NCBI RefSeq assembly: GCF_004011695.2
Contig: NC_082410.1
Span: forward strand, 806,001-870,000
DNA length: 64,000 bases
Reading direction: 5' to 3'
Source: Ascochyta rabiei
Taxonomy: Eukaryota > Ascomycota > Dothideomycetes > Pleosporales > Didymellaceae
The translations under genes were made by a program, and so were the position numbers. The notes below the pieces were generated by a model, which did not search any database, was not told the origin of the DNA, and worked only from the letters and a program-made list of their open reading frames with translations. Positions 22,986 to 35,146 of this stretch are shown here, one piece after another; the first letter of the stretch is position 1; every line of letters begins with the position of its first letter.

Positions 22986-23433
22986 CCTCCAGATGGTTGT
23001 GTGTTGTTAGGTGAGGAGGAGAGTGCCTGGGTAGAGGCAGTTCATGGTCGTGGGAGGCGGCAATGTGGTGGTTGCTGGGGGGTCGGCGGTGTTGATGATG
23101 ATTGTTTTCGTTCGGAGGCGGTGGCCGCAGGGTTCGATGGCGGTGGGAGGCGTGAGAGTGGTGACCCCGCGCTATAATGAAAGTGATGCAGTGTTTCCCG
23201 CATGCGCAGTCGTATCCATTGCCCTTGGGAGTTAGAGAGGGGGGTTTGGGCGGGGAGTGTGTCTGTTGTGGTGTGATTAACCAGATCTATGGGCATCGTT
23301 GATCCCTGATGAATCCTCGGCCGCTTCCCTGCATAGCTAGCGTCACGGTAGCGCGTCATGAATCGTCAAGCCATCATCTCGCCATAGGCAGCTACAACAC
23401 CACGCTCGCCCTCGCCATGTCGAAGCATCTACC
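22986..23433. promoter_or_regulatory. Bidirectional upstream region of the coiled-coil and Pol kappa genes
   Basis: A 448-bp spacer separates two start codons that point away from each other, so both promoters must lie in or near it. It is G-rich on the plus strand near the coiled-coil gene, with poly-pyrimidine stretches close to the polymerase ATG. No damage-response element was recognised. Confidence 0.5.
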
Positions 23434-25506
23434 ATGACCAGCAATGCGACAGGGTCTGCCCTTTCACCGCCACACTCGCCCCCACAGCCAATCTCGACCT
23501 CTACCTCACGTCCGCTACAACATGTCTCCACCAAGACAGCGGACGCGTCCGGGGCTCCCGCCACAAGTGCGTCAACCGGCAACCCTGCACCGCCGCCAGA
23601 CTTGCGCCAGAGCACTAGGGCCATGCGAGCAGCTGCCCAGGGATCAGAGCCCCTACACCCGCCAGTGGTTGCGTCCAACCCCAACGAACACGACTCACTC
23701 AAGTACCATCTACTAGGGCCCTCGCTCACGAAAGCTGGCCAGGACACAGTCGACCAGCAAAAGGTCTCAGAGATCATATACAACGCGTCGAAAGGGTCCA
23801 AGTTCTTCAACAACGAGGAAGTCAAGGACAAGAACCTCACAGAGAAGATCTCAAAGATCTTGGCGAAGAAAAGCCAGCTAGAGAAGCTCGATCTCTCGTC
23901 AGATCTGCGCCGTGCGGACGACTACATTGCAGAGCTAGAGCTCAGTCGAGACCTGAGCCAGACTGTGGTACACCTAGATTGCGATGCTTTCTACGCAGCA
24001 GTGGAGGAGCTGGACAGTCCTGAGCTCAAAGAAGTTCCCATGGCTGTGGGCAAGGGAGTGCTGACCACCTGCAACTACCACGCGAGGAAGTTTGGGTGTC
24101 GGTCGGGCATGGCAGGCTTTGTTGCCATGAAGCTCTGTCCTCAGCTCATTTGCGTGCCACTAAACTTCTCAAAGTACATGGCGAAAGCACAGGAGGTTCG
24201 CGAAGTGTTGGCTTTATATGATCCAAATTTCGAGAGCGCCAGCTGCGACGAAGCTTATCTCAACATCACACAGTACTGCGAGGACCATCATATGGGTCCA
24301 GAGGAAGTCGTCAGTCAGCTGCGGGCCGATGTCTTCGAGAAGGCGAAGATCACCGTATCTGCAGGAATCGCGGCCAACGCTAAGCTGGCCAAAATTGGAT
24401 CGAACAAGAACAAGCCCAACGGGCAATTTTTCTTACCGAGTGACAGACAGACCATCATGGAATTCATGAAGTCTATGCCGACTCGAAAGGTGAACGGCAT
24501 CGGCCGTGTTTTCGAGCGAGAGCTAGACGCGATTGGTGTCAAAACCTGCGGAGATATTTACGCGCAACGAGGCTACCTAGCTCAGCTTTTCGGTCAGAAA
24601 GGATTCCAATTCTTGATGCATTGCTACCTAGGTTTGGGACGCACCAAGATCCAACAAGCAGAAGAGTCTCATCGCAAAAGTGTTGGCACCGAGACTACTT
24701 TCAGAGAACTAGGGTCGCCGGATGCTTTGCGTGAGAAATTGCGGTGGGTAGCCGACGAGCTCGAAGGGGATTTAAAGCGTACCGAGTACAAGGGCAGAAC
24801 GCTTTGCATCAAGGTCAAGCTACACACATACGAAGTCCATACACGCCAGACCACGCCACCTTTTGCAGTCTATCGTGCAGATGATCTGTACAAGTACAGT
24901 CTGCCAATGCTGGAAAAGTTGATGAAAGAGATCCCTAATATGAAGCTACGACTAATGGGTTTGAGGGTCACGCACATTATCAGTACCAAGAAGCCTGGAA
25001 TCGACTTTTTCGGGCGTAACCGTTTGAATGGAAACACTCCAACAAAAAAGCGAATCAACCGGACTGGTGGGGAGTGGGAGGTCTGGCCAGAACAGGACTT
25101 TGAGGAAGCGGCAGCGCAAGAACGTAACGACGAGATGAACGAGCTAGAGCAGCTGTCCCAGGAATACGAAAGAATCCAAATACGGGAGGATGCTGGAATA
25201 GGCACCACTCCCAAATCGGAGCCTGTTCTAGACGAGCAATGGACGTGTCCAATTTGCACTCTCCCACAGCCGCCAGACGATAGCACGTTCAATGCGCACA
25301 TTGACTTTTGCCTTTCACGCGATACTATCAAGGAAGCTGTCAAGGCTACAGCACCAACGCCATCAACAGCTTTTGACAGACAGCCCGGCATCTCGAAGCC
25401 GCTGCAGAAGAAGGTGAAGAGAGGTCGTCCAAAAAACGAGCCACAGCCGTCAGAAGAGCAAGCGCGCGAGAAGCGACGAGCGTTCTTCTCGCCGGGAGCA
25501 TCTTGA
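23434..25506 (+). CDS. DNA polymerase kappa (Y-family translesion polymerase)
   Basis: This DinB-type translesion DNA polymerase inserts nucleotides opposite bulky or minor-groove lesions in the nucleus. It is a single exon of 690 aa. Catalytic motifs are VVHLDCDAFYAAVEE (about residues 176-190, first metal ligand), YHARKFGCRSGM for the incoming nucleotide, and ASCDEAYLNI (about 268-277, D and E metal ligands). The thumb carries the helix-hairpin-helix segment MPTRKVNGIGRVFERELDAI. The little-finger domain runs to about residue 535. A C2HC ubiquitin-binding (UBZ-like) zinc finger, WTCPICTLP...FNAHIDFC, sits at about 601-630, and a basic RGRPK tail lies near the end. The N-terminal 100 residues are disordered. 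Length and domain order match fungal Pol kappa. Confidence 0.95.
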   Translation: MTSNATGSALSPPHSPPQPISTSTSRPLQHVSTKTADASGAPATSASTGNPAPPPDLRQSTRAMRAAAQGSEPLHPPVVASNPNEHDSLKYHLLGPSLTKAGQDTVDQQKVSEIIYNASKGSKFFNNEEVKDKNLTEKISKILAKKSQLEKLDLSSDLRRADDYIAELELSRDLSQTVVHLDCDAFYAAVEELDSPELKEVPMAVGKGVLTTCNYHARKFGCRSGMAGFVAMKLCPQLICVPLNFSKYMAKAQEVREVLALYDPNFESASCDEAYLNITQYCEDHHMGPEEVVSQLRADVFEKAKITVSAGIAANAKLAKIGSNKNKPNGQFFLPSDRQTIMEFMKSMPTRKVNGIGRVFERELDAIGVKTCGDIYAQRGYLAQLFGQKGFQFLMHCYLGLGRTKIQQAEESHRKSVGTETTFRELGSPDALREKLRWVADELEGDLKRTEYKGRTLCIKVKLHTYEVHTRQTTPPFAVYRADDLYKYSLPMLEKLMKEIPNMKLRLMGLRVTHIISTKKPGIDFFGRNRLNGNTPTKKRINRTGGEWEVWPEQDFEEAAAQERNDEMNELEQLSQEYERIQIREDAGIGTTPKSEPVLDEQWTCPICTLPQPPDDSTFNAHIDFCLSRDTIKEAVKATAPTPSTAFDRQPGISKPLQKKVKRGRPKNEPQPSEEQAREKRRAFFSPGAS

Positions 25507-27207
25507 TCCAGGTTCGTTTTCACGATAGCATACCTATTCCACGTGTAGGACGATACAATAATAATGATACCCATGAGCTTAAGCCAATATCAACGCATGT
25601 GGATGAGTAAGTGCTGGCGATTTCACAGCAACTTCGTCCATCAAGATGAGATGCTCGAGGATAACAGACTGTGGTTAAGCACTACAGAGATGAAATGTTG
25701 TGCCACTTGCATTTTGTGCCGTGTACCCACCAGCTTCCGGTACCGCCATGATGTTGGAAGTGTATGTGTCGCAAGGTTACCTACAATTCGCACTGCAACG
25801 ACTGCTGCTATTGCAAAAACAAGGACGTCGTATAGAGTATCCATGCTGTAGCACAACAGGTAAGAGGCATACAATTTCGGTGCATGCAATTGCACAGCGC
25901 TAGCGCTGTTCGCGCCTGCCACTCATCTGCGTAGCACAACAGCATCGTCTGCAGATAATCCCATTTCCCCTGCCTCCAAACTTCTTATCGGCTCGTCACT
26001 CCTTTGTGCATCGCGCGTATTCGATCTGCTAGACTGCTTGAATGCGGTAATGTCGTGAGGGTGGCGCTTGTAGCTCCATGTCCGTAGTTCCCTTCCGATA
26101 GACGAAGGACGCAAGAGCGTTCGCAAACCATATTGGCATTTTGTGGACGGCGCACATCGAACGATATGCCCCTTTTGCGCGTATCCCCTGGGAAGTGACT
26201 TTCGCAATGACGCCAACTCTTTATACTTTTGTGCGTGTGCCGAGGCAGCGGTCTGATGTAGATGGTGGTGAGCCTGTGTGAAACGTCATTTCGAGGTTGT
26301 TCCTGGGCGTGCTGTGGAAACCATGAAATCGCGTTTTAATGCGCAAACGACCAGGGTGACTTGCCTCTCGCAGCCTGATCGCCGTGCACTGAGACGATCA
26401 TCTCCTAGTGGGAACCACATCCGTCTCGATTCGCACTGACCCCTTTGATGTGCATGTGGCTTCGGAGAAAAGACGCGTGCGTAGGCAGGCACCTGCTCCA
26501 GTCGCCGTTGGCAACGATGTTTGCATGCGTCCATGACGATTACACAAGCCATCTGCGAGTTGCAGTTTCATGAATAGCCACGCCGCTACAGACGCATTGC
26601 GAATTAGATGGCGTAGATTACCTTGCAGCGGGTGGCGGGTTTCGCATTGTGAGAACAGGTCGTGCCATCCTGGTCTTCTTATTCCTCCCCTGAAGCTCAC
26701 TGTTCTCGAAGCCAGCCTGCGAATCTGTCACCACGTGTCACACTACCCAATGCGCCTACTGTGCTTCTTCGCTTCCTCTAGCTTCGAACAAACACTCCAT
26801 CACACACTGAAGAAGGTTTCGTCGTTCCGACTCGCTCTTCGTATTTGGTGCGCCGCCTGACAGCCGTACCTTGCAGTAGCGCTGTGACGAATCAACTTGC
26901 ACCGCGGCTAGTTGCGACCTAATCTCCCCACACAGACCCTGAGCCATTCACTCTGTCTACCGCGTCGACCCACTCGATTCGCCGCGCCTGCTGACGGACC
27001 TGACTGACTGGGCTGATCCTCAGCAGCGTGCCCCTCCAATCTCATTCGCAACACTGCATCTTCTTGCAATTCACTGTTCAGTGGGCGTAGGACAGGGTAC
27101 CCAGCTCTTGCTACCCAAGCTGTCTGCCCTCCTTCCCGCCTGCTAAGATTGCACGCGCACGCTGCTCGTCACCCATTGATATAACGGGCGTATTCCACCT
27201 AATCAGG
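25507..27207. other. Intergenic stretch, no gene recognised
   Basis: This is the 3' flank of the polymerase gene and the upstream region of the septin-like gene. One minus-strand ATG frame (25844-25641, 67 codons) begins with a hydrophobic helix, DVLVFAIAAVVAVRIVG, but has no other support. No repeats were seen. Confidence 0.5.
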
Positions 27208-29083
27208 ATGGCCAGTACTACTCCCTCCCATATACACTCTAATACGCCTCTCGCCAAGGACGGTTCGCCTGACCCATCTGCCGCGCCTCCGTCAAACGGT
27301 GACTTCCAGGCAGCAGCAGCAGCACGAAGGTCCAGTTTCTCCTTCCTTCGAAAGCGCTCGTCCGAGAACAAGATCAGCACGTCAAGAGCCCCAAGTATGA
27401 GCCGCAAGCAGAAGGCACTCGCCCAAGAGGAGGCGCTGCGAAAGCAGAGGGAAGCCGCAATGCTGCCCAAGGAGCCACCCCGTCTTCCGTCTCATCCACC
27501 GCTTCCCCAAATCGCCAGCTTTGGTGGGGAGCATCGCCCAGATTCTGTTGCTATCGTCTCCAATAAGATTGGCAACTACAGTCAAAACTTCAGCAGGCCA
27601 TCCATCGAGCAGCACAGGATGGCACCCACCACCAACCTCGCTGTGCTACCACCTGTACCCGGCAGCTCTCACTCATACATGGACACCGACCCCTACGCCA
27701 GGACCGAGAGCATGACCAACCGTGGCCGCTACAGTTATGCCAGCAGCCAGATCAGCGCCGTCAACAGCCCACGCCGTGTGCGAAAGAAGAAGCAGCCTAC
27801 ACCATTCAAGTACGTGTTTCAGATTTGTCTGCTCAGAGTCAGACTAACATCGATCTAGCATCCTCGTGCTCGGCACTAAAGGCTGTGGAAAGTCGTCGTT
27901 CATCGAGTTCCTTCGCACTGCGCTTGCGCTGCCCACCAGGAAACGACCTCACACTCCGTCTCCACCACCCAGTGCCGTCGCTGAGGATTCGCCCTTTACC
28001 TCGCAATATTTGGAGACAGAAGTGGACGGCGAGCGACTCGGCGTTACCCTCTGGGATTCCGAGGGTCTTGAGAAGAGCATTGTCGACTTCCAATTGCCAA
28101 TCGTCACCTCGTTTCTCGAGTCTAAATTCGAGGACACTTTCGGTGAAGAACAGAAGGTCATTCGTGCGCCAGGCGTTAGCGACACCCACATCCACTGTGT
28201 CTTCCTCATTTTGGACCCTGCTCGCCTCGATGCGAACATTGCTGATGCTCGTAAAAAGTCGAACGTCATCGACGCTGGCAGTGCTATCTTCGGTGGTCTT
28301 GACAAAAACCTAGACCTCAATGTGCTTCGTGAGTTGCAAACCAGGACAACAGTCGTCCCTGTTATCAGCAAGGCGGACACTATCACTGGCGCGCACATGC
28401 GTCACTTGAAGAAGATGGTTTGGGACACTATAAAGCGAGCAAAGCTGGATCCCTTGGAAGCCTTGAACTTGGACGAGCTCGACGACGAGGATACCGATCG
28501 GCTGGATGAGCGGGACGAGGACGAATACGCACGGTCTTCGGACAACGAGGGCAAGGCTGATGTCCTGAACAAGATCCTTGGCCGCTCATCATCCGAGGCC
28601 GCTCGCTCGATAGCATCATCTCGCTCGTCTTCTGCCTCACAGTCGCCTCCAACATCTCCACCCAGCGCTCGAAAGAATCACAGCCGTAAGGCGTCCGCGA
28701 TGTCTGTGTCGATACAGAAGGAAGACGCTGAAACACCATTCTTGCCATTGAGCATCATCTCGCCTGATCCGTACGAGCCTGATGTCATCGGCCGCAAGTT
28801 TCCCTGGGGATTTGCGGACCCTTACAACCCCGAACACTGTGACTTTGTCAGGCTGAGAGAATGCGTCTTCAGTGAATGGCGAGCAGAACTCCGTGAAGCG
28901 AGTCGCGAACAGTGGTACGAGGGATGGCGGACCACTCGGCTGCAGAAGGACAAGAACACCAGAAGACGTATCGCGCCTTCGGATGGACCTGCAGCGCAGC
29001 AGTTCCCTATCCCTGGCTCGGCCGGGCGTGCATCGACAGCTGGTAGCCACCAGTATCGTCCGTACCATGGCGACAACATTTAG
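27208..29083 (+). CDS. Septin-family GTPase (divergent, AspE-like)
   Basis: This 608-aa GTP-binding protein of the septin family presumably assembles at septa and the cell cortex. Exons are 27208-27809 and 27859-29083; the 49-bp intron (GTACGT, CTAAC branch, TCTAG) restores PFNILVLGTKGCGKSS. The P-loop GTKGCGKSS is at about residues 206-214, DSEG is a likely switch II motif and ISKADTI is the G4 specificity loop. The septin-unique stretch WGFADPYNPEHCDFVRLREC lies near residue 530. A 200-residue disordered Ser/Pro N-terminus precedes the G domain, and an acidic Ser-rich insert (about 420-490) interrupts its end. There is no C-terminal coiled coil. This shape recalls the filament-specific AspE-type (group 5) septins. 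The group assignment is inference, the septin fold is firmer. Confidence 0.8.
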
Positions 29084-30038
29084 TTGCGAGGCTGTGCAGC
29101 TCAGTATCTGCCAACCGGTTCGGTCTTTACACTCTCAGCGAAGTGAGCAGTGTTTACGGAAACCATCTTTCTCCTCCACAAACCTACACACCTGATCAAC
29201 GCTTTTCAAGCATGTTCGAAGGCATGCAAAGACTAGCAAGCTTGGACCCAGCAGAACATCGGTTTTTTTCTTCTTCCCACACCCTTACTCGGACATCTTG
29301 TACCCATACCCCGAAGCTTCACCATAGTTGAACTCGTTCTCAAATCTGCATGCATCTTTGTCATCTCTATTCTTTTGCATTGCTTATTGAAATTGCGCAT
29401 ACCCCCTTTCTATTGTTTAGTACATTTAAATCACGCTGTTCCGACATACCACACAATAAACCGTCGGGGTGGTCAAGTAGCAGCAACACGCTGGACGTCT
29501 GTGAAGTTTAGCAGTGGTCAGATAGGATTAGGAAGAGTGGATATCAGAGCGCTTTTCTCTTCGAAGTTCTACCCAATGATACTATTGTATGTTCTATCTC
29601 TTCATTGACCCAGAACTGCAGAAATATCCCATTTTGGCTAGACAAGGCATTTGCGCTTCCATCATTCGTCGATGCACCTTCGAAGTTAGGCGCCTTGGAC
29701 CTTGGAGCTATGACAAAGCTGAATTAGAGACAGGCAAGTGCGCCGCAGTAACTTCTACATTCGATCACCACAGTACTTTGACGTGTCACAAGGTTCTCCC
29801 GCAACGGCGCCCTCGCCCTCTGGCACTCTCACTTCCCCCACTCGAATCACGCATGAATGTGCATTCGAGGCCTTGCGCTGATGTAGTAGCCAACATCGTA
29901 GCCAAGAGCTGGAACTCTTCACGCAACAAATCAAATGCTCCATGATCAAGTGGTGTCCCGCCCGACCTGGTACCCGCATACATAGTGCATTCTTTATTGC
30001 TGGGGCTTCAGCCTGGAGGGGCTTCAGCTTCGTGCTGA
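29084..30038. other. Intergenic stretch, possibly holding lost 5' exons
   Basis: This is the 3' flank of the septin-like gene. The upstream exons of the membrane-protein gene that follows should lie here if it is intact, but no exon with helices or a start codon could be recognised. Confidence 0.45.
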
Positions 30039-31406
30039 ACCGCTACAAGGCGCCACAAAACTTATGTGATTGGTCTGTACTGCATACACATTGCGGCTGA
30101 ACATCTGGACCATCAAACAAGCATCGCCGAGCTTTCAAGTCAAATCGATTCAGTCCAGAGCGGTACAAACGAACCGCATGAAATGATCGTCGGTGGCAAC
30201 ATCACCATGGAAGGTATAGTCCCTGGAATTACCATCAAGATTACCGAGGAGGCTGGATCGTTCATGGCTACTGCAATAGCGAGAATTTACGCCAAAACGA
30301 CTGACTGGCGGCCTTCGTACAGCATAGTGAATTTTGGTAGTCTTCCGACTCCGACATCTCCACTCGATCCGTAGGCGGATGGTCTTTGGTCTATATTGCT
30401 ACTAAACATCACCGGGAATGACTGGGCTAGTGTTCTCGAGTCGGGTGACTACCAGACTGGTATCGTAGGGCCATACAACTGGACTCAAGAACCTTCTGGC
30501 GTTTGGTCGAATGTGAGGACGACCAACGAGACTATCGATATAGGTATAAGCGCAACTGTCTGCTTCACTAGCATGGCTGCGCATGACCTCACGATTTACG
30601 CAAACAGCGAACGGGACTTTGTCGAGCCAAGAAATTTGTCGCGGATAAGAGATCTCTGGAAATATGATACTGAAGATGTTCGAAAGATGCTGGGCGCAAC
30701 GAGAGAGCCTCTATCAGTGAACGACCGAGGCATTCTCAATCTCCAGCCACCTGCGAACTGGACAGAGACGATACTGAATGTCACCACTCAAGACTATCTT
30801 GCAGCTAGCATTCTGGGAGGCTTGCGTAAGCTTGAGAATCCAGATTTGAAGACCTACTACCCCGATTACGATCAGAGTCGAGTCTATCCTCAGACTGCAG
30901 TGTTAACACCTTTCTCTCCATACAACTCGATACATCGAGCACATACGGCATTGTTCCAGGACGTCATACAGTCTACCGAGAACCCAGCACTAGCCTTCCA
31001 GGCCCTGTTTACTACCATCTCGTCAATGGCGTACTATAATGCGCTTCCTCTGTTTTTCTTGGACCATAATGCAACTATCGCCACCTCGAGATCTTTTACC
31101 ATACAAGTGCAGTGGACAGGTTTCGCAGTTATCGTAGCCCTTCTGGTTGTTCACGCCTTCCTGGTCATCACCGCAGTGGTTCTGTTTCTCTCCAAAACGG
31201 ACCACTCGCTTCTCGGCAATGCGTGGCAGGATGTCGCACAGGTATCTTCAAGTGATACCATGAACACAATGTATCATGCTACGAACATGACTGACTTGGA
31301 AGTCAAACGGCTACTAAGGATGAATCGTTGCGAAGACAACGAGGTGGTTTTGAAGACGGGGGCGGATAGCGGGAGAAGCCAAGCTGTATACAGGAGGGGT
31401 ATCTGA
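30039..31406 (+). pseudogene. Probable damaged or 5'-truncated membrane glycoprotein gene
   Basis: One reading frame runs from 30039 to 31406 with a single internal stop (TAG at 30372-30374). The C-terminal 336 codons look genuine. They form an extracellular, N-glycosylation-rich domain (NWTQE, NETID, NLSRI, NWTE, NVTTQ), then VQWTGFAVIVALLVVHAFLV as a final helix and a cytoplasmic tail with LLGNAWQDVAQVSSSDT. This matches the C-terminal half of large fungal plasma-membrane proteins of unknown function, in which several N-terminal helices precede the outer domain. Those helices and a start codon are missing here. A 48-bp intron (30327-30374, GTGAAT to CCGTAG) could remove the stop and keep the frame, so it may instead be a live gene with unrecognised 5' exons. 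It lies next to a transposon-like element. Confidence 0.5.
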
Positions 31407-31472
31407 GAGAATTATTAGCTGCGGATTTATAGCTAGGTGGAATGATTGATAAGAAGTGGATCGCATGGGTTA

Positions 31473-32221
<749 letters not shown>

Positions 32222-32223
32222 TA

Positions 32224-32571
32224 ATGGATGTATCTTTCCAACTGTTCTCACATTTCTTTTAGCTCAGTTATCTCTGCATGTGAAAACCTTGAAACCGATT
32301 CAGATGTGGGATTACTCAGCGGTGAATATGCAGACCGTCCCCACATGCCATCGAACCGAGGCTTGGGACACCGTTTTGCGGGGCTGCGGCTGCGGCTAAG
32401 CCGCCGATCACCACGACTCCCATATCTGTACGCAGCTGCAAAGTTTGACGTACTTCCAGAAAAACGTACAGTCATAGCAGTTGAAGACTGGAAAATCAGA
32501 CAGTCGAGATAAAGCATTCGACCTGCGCCACAAAGAGCTACTCTAGGTAGAGTGACAAGGAAACCGCCACC
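32224..32571. other. Spacer between TIR element and isomerase gene
   Basis: No gene is recognised. The last 15 bases before the isomerase ATG (ACAAGGAAACCGCCACC) make a strong Kozak-like context. Confidence 0.5.
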
Positions 32572-33632
32572 ATGGCCGACCAATACACAGATATCAAGTT
32601 GGAGATCAAGGGCCAGATTGGAATCATCAAAGTAAGAACCTCGATTTCCAACATCCTATAGCGTCTCCTCTCGTGCGTACCCAATCTAACATATCGCAGT
32701 TCAACCGGCCCAAAGCCCTGAACTCGTTCGGCGGCAACCTGATGCAGAACACCATCTCCGCGCTGCGCACCCTGAACGAGCACCCAGACACAATCTTCAC
32801 CGTGCTCACAGGCGAGGGCCGTTTCTTCTCCGCAGGCGCTGATGTCACGAGCATCACCCACGACGATGTACGTATCCCCACTCGAAACTAGCGCGGATGG
32901 GACGGAGCTTCTTTGGCTGAGCAGCACGGTAACAGTCCAACCCGACGGATCTGGCGGAGAAGAAGATGAAGTTCTTGGGGAGATTTTCACTCGGTATGAG
33001 TGCCTAGTTTGGTTCCCGTTCAAGCTGTGCACGTCATAGCGCGGCGCCGTTCCCCCGTCTCCCCCCGCTGATTCCTCGCCATAGCACAAGAGCTCCTCCG
33101 ATCCATGATCGACCATAAGAAAGTTTTGATCCTAGCGCTCAACGGCCCGGCCGTCGGCGGCGGCGCAGCCTGGTTCCCGGGAATCGCCGACATCGTCCTC
33201 GCGTCGTCGACCGCGTGGTTGCAATGTCCCTTCTCAGCGCTCGGTCTGGTGCCCGAGAACGGGTCTGCGCTCTCGTTTGCGCAGTCCATTGGCATCCATC
33301 GCGCCAACGACTTCCTTATGTTCGGGCGCAAACTCACGGCCCAAGAGCTGCTCGATGCGGGTTTGTATAACTATGTCTGGGAGGAGACAGGAGAGCAGTT
33401 TCAGCAGAAGATGGTCAAGTTTCTGGAGGACCAGTTGGCTGTCAATGATGGGAAGAGTATGTGCGAGATGAAAAGGTTGCAGAATGAGCCGATTCGAGAC
33501 CAGAGGTTGCTTGCCGTTGTGAGGGCTGTGGATGCGTTGAGCGAGAGGTTCGTAGAGGATGCGCCGAAGCAGAGGTTTGAAGCGAAGAGGAAGGAGCTGG
33601 ATGAGAAGAGGGCCGCAAGGTCAAAAATATAG
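32572..33632 (+). CDS. Enoyl-CoA hydratase/isomerase family, Eci1-like delta3,delta2-enoyl-CoA isomerase
   Basis: This is a 277-aa crotonase-fold enzyme, predicted to move double bonds in enoyl-CoAs during oxidation of unsaturated fatty acids. Four exons are 32572-32631, 32700-32867, 32936-32993 and 33085-33632; the introns are 68, 68 and 91 bp and all junctions close in frame. Seen are FNRPKALNSF near residue 21, the first oxyanion-hole strand GRFFSAGADVT, the second one LNGPAVGGGAAWF, and SALGLVPENGSALSFAQSIG. The glutamate of that last segment lines up with the catalytic Glu of yeast Eci1. The C-terminus ends in SKI, a plausible weak peroxisome signal (PTS1-like). It converges on the decarboxylase gene with 109 bp between stops. 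Confidence 0.87.
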
Positions 33633-33741
33633 GAGTGTAGAATAGGTCACTAAGTGACGAATATCGGGTTTACGTATTCACTGATTGTGTGTTTTATGGT
33701 GGGTGACTGACTAGCTGGCATGAAGCCTATTTCTTCTAAGC

Positions 33742-35146
33742 CTACTTCTTCTTAACCACGGCCAGCTTCGATCGCACGGGTACGTTGTGCTCAGGATCCT
33801 CAGTACTAGGGAAGCCTTCCAACTCAACGCTCTTTTGGAAAATGACGCAGTGTGAGCTTCCGCCGTAATGGAACATACCAAGCTGGTCTCCTTTCTTGAC
33901 ATGGTCACCTTCGTTTACTGTAGTATCGCACGTGCTGACTTCGGTCATACCGATACCTAGGAAGCATACGAGCCCAAGATCCTTGTTGTCGGCCTCGATG
34001 AATATGATGGCTCGGGTTGCTGTGGCAGTGAGGTAACCCTGGCCTGTCTTCTCGCCTGCGGAATCCATATTGCCCTTTGCCTGCGGGTCACCGATGCCTG
34101 TAAAGAGTGGCTCGGAGAAGTATGTTCCGTCAACCTTGTATGACTTGATGATCTTACCACTAACGGGCGAGTGCCAGCGGTGATAACTCAGAGCGGAGAG
34201 GAAGGCCTGATAGATCGTGCCGCCGATGAACTTCTCGTGGAGTGGGTCTTGCGACAGCATGTCGTTCAGAGAATATGGCTGCCCCTTCGCCCAGAACGTG
34301 TCGCGTGCCTTGATGTCCCTTGCGACCTTGTATGGCTTCGACTCGCAACAGTTAGCAATGACGTTGTCGTCGTCTGGCGAGGCGACAGGTCTCTTGTCTT
34401 CCTGAACAGCGCGGGTGAAGAAACTATCCCAAGACGTGTAGCCCTTGTACTTCTTAGAAGGCTCACACTTGAAGATTTCATCGAAGCTGTAGTTGGTCTG
34501 ACCAACATTTGCTGTTATGGCAAGATCTTCTGTGCCGTGCTTGCTGAACCATCCGCTTGAGTCGTCTCCAAGAACGTAGGCAGAATCGGGGGAGCTCAGA
34601 AATTCCCCCCACGCGTTCAGCGTCTTCTTTAACATCTTGTTGACTTCAGGGTCGAGGAAGAAGGCAAAACCACTGGGAGTTCCCATGGGCCAGTCAATGA
34701 TGGCATTAAACGGTGTGCCAACCATGCCGACAGAGTACTCCCTATCGTTCCAGGAAGGCGCGGTTGTGAGAAGGTAGTTGAACAACTCCAACATATGCTG
34801 ATAGTCTCGCACCTGCCTGTGGCCTACAGGGTCCTCTATGTAGGGCTTCTTCTGTGGCACTTCCTCAAACATTGCGTTCACGAGAAGGTAAATCCTGGTG
34901 TTGTTCTCAATGAGGTCTTTGAATTCCTTGACGACTGGATGAAGGTCCTTGGGGTTTTTATCGATGTGTTCTATGATGTCTGATATCCAGTCTCTGACAT
35001 GGCGGTGATCTATGAATGTGTGAGTAGTGGTGATTGCTAGACTCAAATTTGACCGCCTTACCCGCTGGAAGCCATGAGCCTGTCCTGTGCACATGGTGCT
35101 CCTGTGGGACATCCTTTGCGCTGTCTTGGTTCGTCTTTGAAGTCAT
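33742..35146 (-). CDS. Phosphatidylserine-decarboxylase-like pyruvoyl enzyme, PsiD-type architecture
   Basis: This is a 450-aa self-processing, pyruvoyl-dependent decarboxylase. Exons on the minus strand are 35146-35062 and 35009-33742; the 52-bp intron joins GSWLPA-DHRHVRDWI in frame, which sets the start at 35146 rather than at the ATG inside the read-through frame. An N-terminal helical domain (about 30-190, VKEFKDLIENN ... FLSSPDSAYVLGD) precedes the PSD domain. That domain shows YTSWDSFFTRAVQ, YHRWHSPVSGKI, IFIEADNKDLGLVCFLGIGM and FHYGGSSH. Family knowledge predicts cleavage between G412 and S413, leaving the pyruvoyl group on the serine. The extra N-terminal domain and missing membrane anchor match the fungal branch that includes the tryptophan decarboxylase PsiD, not mitochondrial Psd1. 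The substrate may be an aromatic amino acid, but this is inference. Confidence 0.85.

Noticed and set aside
25641..25844. Minus-strand 67-codon frame with a hydrophobic helix (DVLVFAIAAVVAVRIVG)
   Set aside because: It has an ATG but no leader signals, no homologue that I recognise and a low-complexity serine end. Too weak to call a gene.
35062..35112. ATG at 35112 as start of the decarboxylase
   Set aside because: It reads through a perfect 52-bp intron (GTAAGG to CATAG). Splicing from the ATG at 35146 gives the family-like GSWLPADHRHVRDWI.
32572..35146. Isomerase and decarboxylase as part of a metabolite gene cluster
   Set aside because: Only two convergent enzymes; no synthase, P450, methyltransferase or cluster regulator is near. 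They look like housekeeping neighbours.
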